A DNA stretch of 64,000 nucleotides from Microbacterium sp. C7(2022) (lineage in GTDB: Bacteria; Actinomycetota; Actinomycetes; Actinomycetales; Microbacteriaceae), in NCBI RefSeq assembly GCF_028823665.1, contig NZ_JAPEHV010000005.1, positions 62,001 to 126,000 on the forward strand, in the 5' to 3' direction. The position numbers and the translations under genes were made by a program. Under the pieces are notes generated by a model. That model searched no databases. It saw only the letters and a list, made by a program, of their open reading frames with translations, and was not told the DNA's origin. Positions within the stretch are counted from its first letter, which is position 1. Every line of letters starts with the position of its first letter. This document shows positions 41,843-49,922 of the stretch, piece after piece.

Positions 41843-43264
41843 ATGATCAGACCCGACCTCACTCTCCCCATCCCCGAGCACATCGAGGCCGCCCACTTCA
41901 TCGGAATCGGCGGCTCTGGCATGTCGGGGCTCGCACGCATGTTCCTCGAGCGCGGCATCCGCGTCTCGGGATCTGACCGTGCCGACAGTACTTACATCCG
42001 GCAGCTCGAAGCCCTCGGGGCGACGGTGTACGTGGGGCATGACGCGAGCAACCTCGCAGATGACGTCGACACTGTCGTGCACACCGGGGCGATCTGGCCT
42101 GAGAACCCCGAGTTTCTCCTCGCCAAGGAGCGCGGGCTACCCGTGATCCATCGCTCTCAGGCACTGCACTGGCTCATCGGCGGGCAGAACCTTGTCGCGG
42201 TCGCCGGGGCACACGGTAAGACCACCTCGACCGGCATGATCGTCACCGGGCTTCAGGGCGTCGGGGTCGACCCGACGTTCGTCAACGGCGGCGTGATCGA
42301 GCAGCTCGGGGTGTCGAGCGGCAGCGGCACCGACGACGTCTTCGTCATCGAGGCGGATGAGTCCGACGGAACGTTCGTGTTGTACGACACGTCGATCGCA
42401 CTCATCACCAACGTCGATCCCGATCACCTCGATCACTGGGGCACGCGGGAGAACTTCTACGCGGCATTCGCGGCGTTCGCCAACGCGGCCCGCGACGCCG
42501 TGGTGATTTCGGCCGACGATGCGGGTGCGCTGCGCGTTGCGCGCGAGATCACGCACCCGAACACCGTCTCGTTTGGTCAGTCGGCGGATGCCACCTTCCG
42601 CACGCACGACATCATCACGAGCGGCCCCGTGGCGTTCTCGGTGACGCACGGCGACCAGACGGTCGATGTGCAGTTGGCCGTCCCTGGCGCGCACAACGCG
42701 ATCAACGCCACGGGTGCGATCGCCGTTTTGGTTACGCTCGGCCACGACCTCGCCGCGGCAGCCCGCGCGGTGTCGACGTTCGCAGGGACGGCGCGTCGGT
42801 TCGAGCTGCACGGCACCCGCCGCGGCGTCAGCGTCTACGACGACTACGCGCACCACCCGACCGAAGTGGCCGCGGCGCTGTCGGCTGCGCGGACCGTTGT
42901 GGGGGAAGGGCGGATCATCGCCCTTCACCAGCCGCACACCTACTCACGCACGCAGGAGATGTTCCAAGAGTTCGCCGACGTGCTCGAAGAACTCGCCGAT
43001 CACACCGTGGTGCTCGACGTCTACGGCGCTCGAGAAGACCCGGTGGAAGGCGTCACCGGCGCGCTCGTCAGCGAGGCGTTCGCCGACCCCGACCGTGTGC
43101 ACTTCGTCGCCGACTGGCAAGAGGCCGCCGACTACACGGCGTCGGTCGCTCGCGATGGTGACTTCGTGATCACGCTCGGCTGCGGGAACGTCAACCTGAT
43201 CGTTCCGCAGGTGCTCGAATCGCTTTCGCTCACGGATGCCGCCACGGCGCCGTCCACGGAGTAG
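41843..43264 (+). CDS. murC: UDP-MurNAc:L-Ala ligase
   Basis: 473 aa, ATG 41843. It starts the stem peptide by adding L-alanine to UDP-MurNAc. [21 protein letters not shown] is the N-terminal nucleotide loop, [15 protein letters not shown] the ATP loop, [31 protein letters not shown] the central domain, and [19 protein letters not shown] and [20 protein letters not shown] the C-terminal domain. The length is standard. It follows gntR divergently with its own -10 box and is 8 bp from ftsQ, so murC-ftsQ form a unit. Confidence 0.96.
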   Translation: MIRPDLTLPIPEHIEAAHFIGIGGSGMSGLARMFLERGIRVSGSDRADSTYIRQLEALGATVYVGHDASNLADDVDTVVHTGAIWPENPEFLLAKERGLPVIHRSQALHWLIGGQNLVAVAGAHGKTTSTGMIVTGLQGVGVDPTFVNGGVIEQLGVSSGSGTDDVFVIEADESDGTFVLYDTSIALITNVDPDHLDHWGTRENFYAAFAAFANAARDAVVISADDAGALRVAREITHPNTVSFGQSADATFRTHDIITSGPVAFSVTHGDQTVDVQLAVPGAHNAINATGAIAVLVTLGHDLAAAARAVSTFAGTARRFELHGTRRGVSVYDDYAHHPTEVAAALSAARTVVGEGRIIALHQPHTYSRTQEMFQEFADVLEELADHTVVLDVYGAREDPVEGVTGALVSEAFADPDRVHFVADWQEAADYTASVARDGDFVITLGCGNVNLIVPQVLESLSLTDAATAPSTE

Positions 43265-43272
43265 ACCCGCGA

Positions 43273-44211
43273 ATGCGTCGACCGTCCCCGTTGCCCCCGT
43301 CGTCATCGCCCCCGACGGGTGAGGAACGCGCAGCGGACAGGGCTACGGCCCCCGTCATCCCGATCACTGGGCCCGTTACAGTGCCCGGGGATGCCGCGCC
43401 CGCGGGCGCGGCCGACGAGACTGCGACGACGCGGCCGGGCGATGACGCGGTGCGCATGCGTGACGTGTGGAGCGCGTCTCGCGCACGCCGGAAGGCGCTG
43501 CGTGCAGAGGTCAGGCGGTTCACGGGGCGTCAGCGTCGTCGCCGCATGGTGTGGATCGGATCGGCCTCAGCGGTCGTGCTGCTGGTGCTCGCCACGCTCG
43601 GTGCGGCGTACAGTCCGCTCCTTGCGGTACGCGACATCACGGTCGTCGGTGCGGAACGCCTGGACGCCGAGGAGATCGAACAGGCCCTCGCAGGTGAAGT
43701 CGGTACGCCGCTGCCACTCGTCGATGAGAGCGCGGTGAAGTCTGCTCTCGTGAGCTTTCCGCTCATCGAGTCGTACACACTCGAAGCGCGCCCGCCCCAC
43801 GAACTCGTGGTGAAGCTCGTCGAGCGCACCCCGGTCGGAGTGGTCGAGACCGCGGCTGGCTTCACGCTCGTCGATGCAGCGGGCGTGGCGCTCGCCACGA
43901 CCGAAGAGCGCGAGGGGGACGAGCCCTTGGTGACGGCTTCCGGAGGCATCGGGTCGGATGCGTTCGCGGCGATCGGCCTGGTGATGCGCACGCTACCGGA
44001 GAGCATCCGCGCTCGGGTCACCGAGGTGTCTGCCACGTCACCGAACGATGTGACTCTCCGCTTCGGCGACACACGAACGGACGTCGTGTGGGGGAGCGCG
44101 GAGGATTCCGCGCTCAAAGCGCTGAACCTCGAGACGATCATGGAGTCCCGCGCCCCCGAAGACGTTTCGGTGTACGACGTGTCATCACCGACGGTCGTCG
44201 TCGTTCGCTGA
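43273..44211 (+). CDS. ftsQ: Cell division protein FtsQ
   Basis: 312 aa, ATG 43273, 8 bp after murC. A long Pro/Ala/Thr-rich cytoplasmic tail (about 90 residues) leads to a basic patch and one membrane helix (MVWIGSASAVVLLVLATLGAAY). Outside, a POTRA domain begins LLAVRDITVVGAERLDAEEIEQALAGEVGTPL, and the FtsQ beta domain follows (VKLVERTPVGVVETAAGFTLVDAAGVAL). It recruits FtsL/FtsB and regulates FtsWI. The cytoplasmic tail is longer than in E. coli, as usual in actinobacteria. A 203-bp regulatory gap separates it from ftsZ. Confidence 0.93.
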   Translation: MRRPSPLPPSSSPPTGEERAADRATAPVIPITGPVTVPGDAAPAGAADETATTRPGDDAVRMRDVWSASRARRKALRAEVRRFTGRQRRRRMVWIGSASAVVLLVLATLGAAYSPLLAVRDITVVGAERLDAEEIEQALAGEVGTPLPLVDESAVKSALVSFPLIESYTLEARPPHELVVKLVERTPVGVVETAAGFTLVDAAGVALATTEEREGDEPLVTASGGIGSDAFAAIGLVMRTLPESIRARVTEVSATSPNDVTLRFGDTRTDVVWGSAEDSALKALNLETIMESRAPEDVSVYDVSSPTVVVVR

Positions 44212-44314
44212 GCATTGTCGGTCGCCCTTCCGGGCATCCGATTCTCAAATTCCTGAGGCGATGTCGCGACACGCCCACGCTGTTCCCGTCAGCGCGCCGT
44301 GCTCGACTTACCTT

Positions 44315-44343
44315 CAATTCAGGAATTGCATACCGAGCAATTC
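44315..44343. promoter_or_regulatory. Overlapping GAATTG/CAATTC inverted repeats upstream of ftsZ
   Basis: CAATTC (44315-44320), GAATTG (44323-44328) and CAATTC (44338-44343) can pair in two exclusive ways: a tight CAATTC-AG-GAATTG palindrome or GAATTGC-7 nt-GCAATTC. They sit in a locally AT-rich island. Confidence 0.55.
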
Positions 44344-44348
44344 TTTAG

Positions 44349-44363
44349 ACCTCTACTAGAGGT
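44349..44363. promoter_or_regulatory. 15-bp palindrome ACCTCTAcTAGAGGT upstream of ftsZ
   Basis: A perfect 7-bp inverted repeat around a central C, 52 bp before the ftsZ start. Its form (ACCTC...GAGGT) resembles MerR-family operators, making it a candidate site for the FtsR-like MerR protein encoded at 11918. Confidence 0.5.
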
Positions 44364-44414
44364 TGAAGGTTTACCCCAGGTCAGAAGGCATGGGGCAGCG
44401 CTACGGAGGCCGGC

Positions 44415-45563
44415 ATGAGCCAGAACCAGAACTACCTCGCCGTCATCAAGGTGGTCGGTGTCGGCGGGGGCGGCGTGAATGCCGTCAACCGCATGATCGA
44501 GCTCGGCCTGCGCGGCGTGGAGTTCATCGCGATCAACACCGACGCCCAGGCGCTGCTCATGAGCGACGCCGACGTCAAACTCGATGTCGGGCGCGAACTC
44601 ACGCGCGGCCTCGGTGCCGGGGCCGACCCCGAGGTGGGGCGCCGCGCTGCCGAGGACCACGCCGAAGAGATCGAAGAGGCCCTTCGCGGAGCCGACATGG
44701 TGTTCGTCACCGCGGGCGAGGGAGGCGGCACCGGAACCGGTGGTGCCCCCGTCGTCGCCAAGATCGCCAAGTCGATCGGTGCTCTCACCATCGGTGTGGT
44801 GACCAAGCCGTTCTCCTTCGAGGGCCGCCGCCGTCAGCAGCAGGCTGAGACGGGTGTGGCGCGCCTGAAGGAAGAGGTCGACACGCTCATCGTCGTGCCC
44901 AACGACCGGCTCCTGGAGATCAGCGATCGTGGCATCTCGATGATCGAGGCGTTCGCTACCGCTGACCAGGTACTGCTCGCCGGTGTGCAGGGCATCACCG
45001 ACCTCATCACGACCCCCGGTCTCATCAACCTCGACTTCGCAGACGTCAAGTCGGTGATGCAGGGCGCAGGTTCGGCGCTCATGGGTATCGGCTCGGCGCG
45101 AGGCGCTGATCGCGCGATCAAGGCCGCTGAGCTCGCCGTCGAGTCGCCGCTGCTGGAAGCCTCGATCGAGGGTGCCCACGGCGTGCTGCTGTCGATCCAG
45201 GGTGGATCGAACCTCGGCATCTTCGAGATCAACGACGCCGCTCAACTCGTCAAGGAAGCCGCACACCCCGAGGCGAACATCATCTTCGGCACGGTCATCG
45301 ACGACACGCTCGGCGACGAAGTGCGCGTGACGGTGATTGCGGCCGGCTTCGACGGCGGTGAGCCGCAGGCGCGCATCGAGCCGATCACGGCGGCGCGGGT
45401 GACGCCCGCGGTACCCGCGGTCAGCGCCGATGAGGAGGCATCGACTGACGTGCCCGAGCGTCCGGCAACGCCCGCCCCGGTGTCGGTGGGCGCCTCACTC
45501 GACTCTGGATACGACTCGTCCTTCGGAGACGACGACCTCGACATTCCCGATTTCTTGAAGTGA
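44415..45563 (+). CDS. ftsZ: Cell division GTPase FtsZ
   Basis: 382 aa, ATG 44415 after cggaggcc. This tubulin-like GTPase assembles the division ring. [19 protein letters not shown] binds nucleotide, the tubulin signature is [15 protein letters not shown], and the T7 synergy loop is [23 protein letters not shown] with NLDFAD supplying the catalytic Asp. The C-terminal linker is short and acidic and ends with [11 protein letters not shown], the conserved peptide for SepF and other tethers. Upstream, a 203-bp gap contains nested inverted repeats. yggS starts 1 bp after the stop, so they are co-transcribed. Confidence 0.98.
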   Translation: MSQNQNYLAVIKVVGVGGGGVNAVNRMIELGLRGVEFIAINTDAQALLMSDADVKLDVGRELTRGLGAGADPEVGRRAAEDHAEEIEEALRGADMVFVTAGEGGGTGTGGAPVVAKIAKSIGALTIGVVTKPFSFEGRRRQQQAETGVARLKEEVDTLIVVPNDRLLEISDRGISMIEAFATADQVLLAGVQGITDLITTPGLINLDFADVKSVMQGAGSALMGIGSARGADRAIKAAELAVESPLLEASIEGAHGVLLSIQGGSNLGIFEINDAAQLVKEAAHPEANIIFGTVIDDTLGDEVRVTVIAAGFDGGEPQARIEPITAARVTPAVPAVSADEEASTDVPERPATPAPVSVGASLDSGYDSSFGDDDLDIPDFLK

Positions 45564-45564
45564 C

Positions 45565-46251
45565 GTGACTGATCTCGACGTGCGATTGCGCGACATCGAC
45601 GCGCGCATCGCCGAGGCGGCACGAGCGGCTGGTCGCGACCCGCAACAGATCACGCGCATCGTCGTCACGAAGTTTCATCCCGCCGAGCTCGTGCGAGAGT
45701 TGCACGGGCTCGGCGTGCGCGACGTCGGCGAGAATCGACAGCAGGAATTCAGCGCGAAGGCCGCCGAAATCGGCGCGCTCGAGGGCCTGCGTTGGCACTT
45801 CATCGGTCAGGCGCAGACCAACAAGGCCCGCGCGATTCGGGCCGCGGCCCACGCCGTGCACTCTCTCGATCGCGCACGTCTGGCGAATGCGCTGGACGCG
45901 GCCGCAGAGCCTGGCGCCCCGCTGCTGGATGTCTTCCTGCAGGTGAACCTGACCGAGGATCCGGGCCGCGGCGGAGTCGCCCCGTCCGAAGTGGAGGCCC
46001 TCGCCGAGCATGCCGCGGCATGCCAGACGCTGCGCGTCAGGGGGGTCATGGCTGTCGCTCCGCTCGACGAAGCGCCGGCTCGCGCCTTCGAACGTCTGCG
46101 GGCCGCGGGTGAGGCGGTGCGCACCGTGGTGCCAGACGCACACGGCATGTCAGCGGGGATGAGCTCGGACTTCGCCGATGCGATCGCGATGGGCGCGACA
46201 CACCTGCGCATCGGCTCAGCAATCACGGGCCCGCGCCCAGAACACGGTTAA
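45565..46251 (+). CDS. yggS: YggS/PLPBP family pyridoxal-phosphate homeostasis protein
   Basis: 228 aa, GTG 45565, one base after ftsZ. A single TIM-barrel PLP-binding protein (alanine racemase N-terminal fold). The PLP lysine is in [45 protein letters not shown] and [11 protein letters not shown] are the conserved strands, and the phosphate loop is [28 protein letters not shown]. It buffers PLP and affects amino-acid balance; it has no known racemase activity. The usual actinobacterial order ftsZ-yfiH-yggS-sepF lacks yfiH here. The stop is 32 bp before the sepF start. Confidence 0.95.
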   Translation: MTDLDVRLRDIDARIAEAARAAGRDPQQITRIVVTKFHPAELVRELHGLGVRDVGENRQQEFSAKAAEIGALEGLRWHFIGQAQTNKARAIRAAAHAVHSLDRARLANALDAAAEPGAPLLDVFLQVNLTEDPGRGGVAPSEVEALAEHAAACQTLRVRGVMAVAPLDEAPARAFERLRAAGEAVRTVVPDAHGMSAGMSSDFADAIAMGATHLRIGSAITGPRPEHG

Positions 46252-46283
46252 CCTCAGAACAGATGAGCACTACGGAGGATGCG

Positions 46284-46748
46284 ATGTCGAACCCGCTCAA
46301 GAAGACCATGGTCTACCTCGGACTCGCCGACGAAGAAGAGGCGTATGACGAGCCGCAGCAGCCGCAACCCGCGCGAAAGCCTGCGCCTGCCGCAGAGAAG
46401 GCGGCTGCGCCGGTGACGCCGCTGCACCGCCCGGCCGTGGTCCGTCAACCGGCGCCCAGTGCCGTCAGCGAGATTCTGACCGTGCACCCGAAGCAGTACC
46501 GCGACGCGCAGGTGATCGCCGAGAACTTCCGTGACGGCATCCCGGTCATCATCAACCTTTCGCAGATGAGCGATGCCGACGCGCGGCGTCTGATCGACTT
46601 CGCCAGTGGACTCTCGCTGGGTCTGTACGGTCGCATCGAACGAGTGACGAGCAAGGTCTTCCTGCTCTCGCCCGAGAATGTCGCCGTGTCGGGCGATGGC
46701 TCCGTCGTTCAGGCGGATGCCGACGCCGTGCCGTTTACTCAAAACTGA
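46284..46748 (+). CDS. sepF: FtsZ membrane tether SepF
   Basis: 154 aa from ATG 46284, preceded by GGAGG at 46274-46278 and matching the normal SepF start ([23 protein letters not shown]). ATG 46263, 7 codons upstream, lies 8 nt after a TAACCT -10-like box and remains possible as a leaderless start. The N-terminal amphipathic helix binds membrane, a Pro/Ala linker follows, and the C-terminal beta domain ([59 protein letters not shown]) polymerises and binds the FtsZ tail. SepF is the main FtsZ anchor where FtsA is missing, as in this phylum. Confidence 0.95.
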   Translation: MSNPLKKTMVYLGLADEEEAYDEPQQPQPARKPAPAAEKAAAPVTPLHRPAVVRQPAPSAVSEILTVHPKQYRDAQVIAENFRDGIPVIINLSQMSDADARRLIDFASGLSLGLYGRIERVTSKVFLLSPENVAVSGDGSVVQADADAVPFTQN

Positions 46749-46749
46749 C

Positions 46750-47052
46750 GTGGGACTCATCAACCTCATTGCATCAATCCTGAACACGCTGCTCCTGCTG
46801 TATGTGTTCGTTCTTCTGGCTCGGTTGATCCTCGAGTGGATTCCGGTGTTCAACCGGGAGTGGCGCCCCCGCGGTGCCGGACTCGTTGCTGCCGAGATCG
46901 TGTACACGATCACTGATCCGCCCATCAAGTTCTTCCGTCGGATTATCCCGCCGTTGCGCATCGGCGCAATCGCGATCGACTTCGGCTTCGCGCTGACGAT
47001 GCTGCTGTGCTTCATCCTGCTCAGCGTCACGCGTGTGCTGGCAAATATCTGA
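46750..47052 (+). CDS. yggT: YggT family membrane protein
   Basis: 100 aa from GTG 46750, 1 bp after sepF. Two YGGT-type membrane hairpins: LINLIASILNTLLLLYVFVLLARLILEWIPV at the N-terminus and FGFALTMLLCFILLSVTRVLANI at the C-terminus, with the connecting TDPPIKFFRRIIPPLRIGAIAIDF loop typical of the family. The function is not established; it is conserved between sepF and divIVA in actinobacteria and suspected to affect division or osmotic tolerance. It ends 133 bp before divIVA, where a separate promoter is likely. Confidence 0.93.
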   Translation: MGLINLIASILNTLLLLYVFVLLARLILEWIPVFNREWRPRGAGLVAAEIVYTITDPPIKFFRRIIPPLRIGAIAIDFGFALTMLLCFILLSVTRVLANI

Positions 47053-47103
47053 CAACACCCACGACCACGCGCAACTGCTTCGACACCGTCGCGACCCCGC
47101 GAC

Positions 47104-47109
47104 TATGCT
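47104..47109 (+). promoter_or_regulatory. -10 box TATGCT of divIVA, with structured leader
   Basis: TATGCT with a TCGACA-like -35 about 18 nt upstream. The 70-nt leader contains a ccccc-gcc-ggggg hairpin (47122-47134) and an aaagagga Shine-Dalgarno before ATG 47186. Confidence 0.45.
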
Positions 47110-47185
47110 GGCCTGATGCGACCCCCGCCGGGGGACGTATCACCGACATCGGCCAGCGACCGGAGCGCTCGAAAGAGGAATCACC

Positions 47186-47788
47186 ATGGCATTGACCCCC
47201 GATGACGTCGTCACGAAGCAGTTTCAGCACGTCCGTTTCAAGGAAGGATTCGACCCCGATGAGGTCGACGACTTCCTCGATGAGATCGTTGTCGAGTGGC
47301 GCAAGGCCCTCGCTGAGAACGAGCAGCTGAAGGCGAAGATCGCCGAACTCGAATCTGGCGCCGCACCGTCGACCGAGACCGCCGCGGCAACTGTCGCTGA
47401 GCCGGAGCCGACGCCCGCTCCGGCCGCAGCTCCGGCTCCCGCCGCGGCAGCACCCGAGGGTGCAGCCGCATCGGCAGGAATCATCGAGCTCGCACAGCGC
47501 CTTCACGACGAGCACGTCGCCGAGGGTGTCGCCCAGCGCGACAAGCTCATCAGTGAGGCGCAGACGCAGGCCGCCACCATCGTCTCCGAGGCTGAGACCC
47601 GCGGTCGCGAGGAGATGGAGAAGCTCGAGCGCGAGCGCGCGGGCCTCGAGTCCCGCATCACCGAGCTTCGCAACTTCGAGCGTGACTACCGCGCACAGCT
47701 GCGTGGCTACATCGAGGGCAAGTTGCGCGACCTCGAAACCACGGGCACGTCGTCTGGTTCGACTCCGGTGTCGGCCATCGGCCTCTAG
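47186..47788 (+). CDS. divIVA: DivIVA/Wag31 polar growth protein
   Basis: 200 aa, ATG 47186 after aaagagga. The N-terminal DivIVA domain (MALTPDDVVTKQFQHVRFKEGFDPDEVDDFLDEIVVEWR) senses negatively curved membrane. A Pro/Ala/Glu linker (about 55-95) leads to a long coiled coil (LAQRLHDEHVAEGVAQRDKLI onward) that oligomerises at poles and septa. In mycobacteria and corynebacteria this protein organises apical cell-wall synthesis and is phosphorylated by PASTA kinases. Here a candidate Thr is in the first ten residues. It is the last morphogenesis gene of the cluster and has its own promoter. Confidence 0.95.
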   Translation: MALTPDDVVTKQFQHVRFKEGFDPDEVDDFLDEIVVEWRKALAENEQLKAKIAELESGAAPSTETAAATVAEPEPTPAPAAAPAPAAAAPEGAAASAGIIELAQRLHDEHVAEGVAQRDKLISEAQTQAATIVSEAETRGREEMEKLERERAGLESRITELRNFERDYRAQLRGYIEGKLRDLETTGTSSGSTPVSAIGL

Positions 47789-47797
47789 GCCGGACCT

Positions 47798-48403
47798 TTG
47801 ACGGTTCGTCCCCCCTTGCGACAGGCGGCGGCCGGCTCCATCATCGCGATCCTCGCGGTGCTGGTGCTGGCCGCCGACCAGTTCACCAAGTACCTTGCGC
47901 TCGAGAACCTTCCGTACGAGGAGTCGGTGCACGTCATCGGTGACTTCCTGATCTTCTACCTCACGAAGAACCCCGGCGCGGCGTTCTCGATGGGCGAGGA
48001 GGTCACCTGGATCTTCACCCTCGCGATGGCGGCGGTTGCCGTCGCGATCGTATGGCTGGCCGCAACGCGCGTTCGTTCGCGACTGTGGGTCGTCACTCTC
48101 GGGCTCCTGCTCGGCGGCGTCCTCGGAAACCTCACCGACCGCATCTTTCGGGAGCCAGGCTTCGCCGTCGGACACGTGATCGACTTCATCAACACACCCT
48201 GGATGATGCCCGCCATCTACAACGTCGCGGACATCTTCATCGTGACGATGATGATCTGCGTCGCCGCTCTCGTGCTGTTCGGGTTCCGTTTCGACGGTAC
48301 GCGTGAGCCGAGCAAGGCAGAGCTCGATGCAGCGGCTCGTGCGGCATCCGATTCCACAGCCAACGACGCGTCGGACGCGTCGACGGACCCCACGAAGGGC
48401 TGA
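47798..48403 (+). CDS. lspA: Prolipoprotein signal peptidase II
   Basis: 201 aa, TTG 47798, 9 bp after divIVA. An aspartyl membrane protease that cleaves lipoprotein signal peptides before the lipidated Cys. Four helices and the conserved blocks are visible: [51 protein letters not shown] (first catalytic Asp) and [13 protein letters not shown] (second Asp). The C-terminal 35 residues are an Ala/Ser/Asp-rich extension not found in E. coli. A TTG start is unusual but the ATG/GTG alternatives are downstream of conserved sequence. The ctaC-encoded oxidase subunit in this window, with its lipobox, is one likely substrate. Confidence 0.95.
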   Translation: MTVRPPLRQAAAGSIIAILAVLVLAADQFTKYLALENLPYEESVHVIGDFLIFYLTKNPGAAFSMGEEVTWIFTLAMAAVAVAIVWLAATRVRSRLWVVTLGLLLGGVLGNLTDRIFREPGFAVGHVIDFINTPWMMPAIYNVADIFIVTMMICVAALVLFGFRFDGTREPSKAELDAAARAASDSTANDASDASTDPTKG

Positions 48404-48404
48404 C

Positions 48405-49325
48405 GTGGAATCTCGCTCTCTTCCGGTCCCGGACGGGCTTGATGGTGCGCGCGTCGACGCCGCCCTGGCGAAGATGCTCGGTTTCTCCCGCACCTTCGCC
48501 GCCGATGTCGCCGACGCCGGCGGCGTCGTGATGGATGGCCGGACGCTCGGCAAGTCCGACAAGCTGCGCGGAGGTTCATGGCTCGACGTCCAGTGGGCGC
48601 CGAAGGAAGACCCGCGGGTGATCCCGGTCGTTGTGCCCGAACTCGGCGTTGTGCACGACGACGAAGACATCGTGGTTGTTGACAAACCGTTCGGCGTGGC
48701 AGCACATCCTTCCCTCGGCTGGGAGGGGCCAACCGTCCTCGGTGCCCTGGCCGGCGCGGGATATCGGATCGCCACGACGGGTGCGGCCGAGCGACAGGGG
48801 ATCGTGCACCGGTTGGACGTGGGGACGAGCGGACTTATGGTCGTTGCCAAGTCCGAGCGGGCGTACACGGCGCTCAAGCACGCCTTCAAGCAGCGCGAGG
48901 TCGACAAGATCTACCACGCCGTCGTGCAGGGGCATCCCGACCCGCTCGCCGGAACCATCGACGCACCGATTGGGCGGCACCCGAACCACTCGTGGAAGTT
49001 CGCCGTCACACCCGACGGGAAAGACTCGGTCACGCACTACGAGACGATCGAGGCGTTCCGCGGTGCGTCACTGCTCGAGATCCACCTCGAGACGGGGCGC
49101 ACGCACCAGATCCGCGTGCACATGGCCGCGCATCGTCATCCGTGCGTGGGCGACCCGCTCTACGGTGCAGACCCGACGATCTCTGCGCGGCTCGGGCTCA
49201 CCCGGCAGTGGCTGCACGCACACGAATTGTCGTTCAGCGACCCGGGGACGGGGGAATGGGTCACGTTCGAGTCGACCTATCCTGCCGATCTCGCCCACGC
49301 GTTGGAAGTCTTGCGCGGTGAGTGA
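48405..49325 (+). CDS. rluD: RluA-family 23S rRNA pseudouridine synthase
   Basis: 306 aa from GTG 48405, 1 bp after lspA; upstream in-frame codons lie inside lspA. An N-terminal S4 domain ([31 protein letters not shown]) precedes the synthase: [23 protein letters not shown], the catalytic Asp in [41 protein letters not shown] and [10 protein letters not shown]. RluD-type enzymes modify helix 69 of 23S rRNA, but the exact target sites are not set by sequence. The lspA-rluD pairing is common in actinobacteria and is probably operonic. It converges with the NUDIX gene 10 bp away. Confidence 0.93.
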   Translation: MESRSLPVPDGLDGARVDAALAKMLGFSRTFAADVADAGGVVMDGRTLGKSDKLRGGSWLDVQWAPKEDPRVIPVVVPELGVVHDDEDIVVVDKPFGVAAHPSLGWEGPTVLGALAGAGYRIATTGAAERQGIVHRLDVGTSGLMVVAKSERAYTALKHAFKQREVDKIYHAVVQGHPDPLAGTIDAPIGRHPNHSWKFAVTPDGKDSVTHYETIEAFRGASLLEIHLETGRTHQIRVHMAAHRHPCVGDPLYGADPTISARLGLTRQWLHAHELSFSDPGTGEWVTFESTYPADLAHALEVLRGE

Positions 49326-49335
49326 ACTCCGGCGG

Positions 49336-49809
49336 TCAGCGACCGCCTGAGAATGACGCCGGGTCGTCCTCCGCGATGGCCAGCGCGATCTTGCGCAGAT
49401 GCGACTGTTCGACCTGGGCAAGCTCGCCGAGGCCGTACCAGCCCACCTCGGTCAGTTCGCCATCGGCCGGGTGCGGATCGCCGTCGACCCAGTCGCAGCG
49501 GAAGACCAGATCGATATAGTCGACCTGGTCGCCGTTGGCGTACGTCGTGCGCGGCAGTTGCTGCACGAGGGCCAGGCGCGTCGCCCGCACCTTGACTCCC
49601 GCTTCTTCGAGGCACTCGCGCACCGCAGTGTCGGCGGGCTCTTCGCCGGGCTCGACAATGCCGGCCACGCACTGCCAGGATCCGTTATCCGCGCGGCGAC
49701 CGACCAGAATCTTCTCGTCCTTGAAGACGACCGCGGTGACACCGACGAGGGGCAGAGGGGCGTGCCCGATCTTTTCGCGCAGCGCCAGGACGAACTCGGG
49801 AGTAGCCAT
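49336..49809 (-). CDS. NUDIX hydrolase
   Basis: 157 aa, ATG at 49809. The Nudix box is complete: GIVEPGEEPADTAVRECLEEAGV (GX5EX7REUXEEXGU). The preceding strand LVGVTAVVFKDEKILVGRRADNGSWQCVAG shows the usual fold. The enzyme cleaves a nucleoside diphosphate linked to another group using divalent metal; the substrate cannot be told from this sequence. It could be a housecleaning enzyme for oxidised nucleotides or act on NADH/ADP-ribose. A TAGGCT -10 six bases before the ATG indicates leaderless transcription. It is divergent from dnaE, with about 113 bp between the starts. Confidence 0.92.
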   Translation of the reverse strand: MATPEFVLALREKIGHAPLPLVGVTAVVFKDEKILVGRRADNGSWQCVAGIVEPGEEPADTAVRECLEEAGVKVRATRLALVQQLPRTTYANGDQVDYIDLVFRCDWVDGDPHPADGELTEVGWYGLGELAQVEQSHLRKIALAIAEDDPASFSGGR

Positions 49810-49815
49810 GACGTC

Positions 49816-49821
49816 AGCCTA
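49816..49821 (-). promoter_or_regulatory. -10 box TAGGCT, leaderless NUDIX gene
   Basis: On the minus strand TAGGCT, 6-nt spacer (gacgtc), then ATG 49809. Confidence 0.5.
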
Positions 49822-49910
49822 ACCGGGCGCCCACTCTCACCCTGAAGTCGAGGTTGAGCCGACCTCGTGAGACAACGGCGGTGCCCCGGGCCCCCGTCGG
49901 TACCCGACCG

Positions 49911-49916
49911 TAGACT
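49911..49916 (+). promoter_or_regulatory. -10 box TAGACT, leaderless dnaE
   Basis: TAGACT, 6-nt spacer (cttcgg), then GTG 49923. Confidence 0.55.
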
Positions 49917-49922
49917 CTTCGG

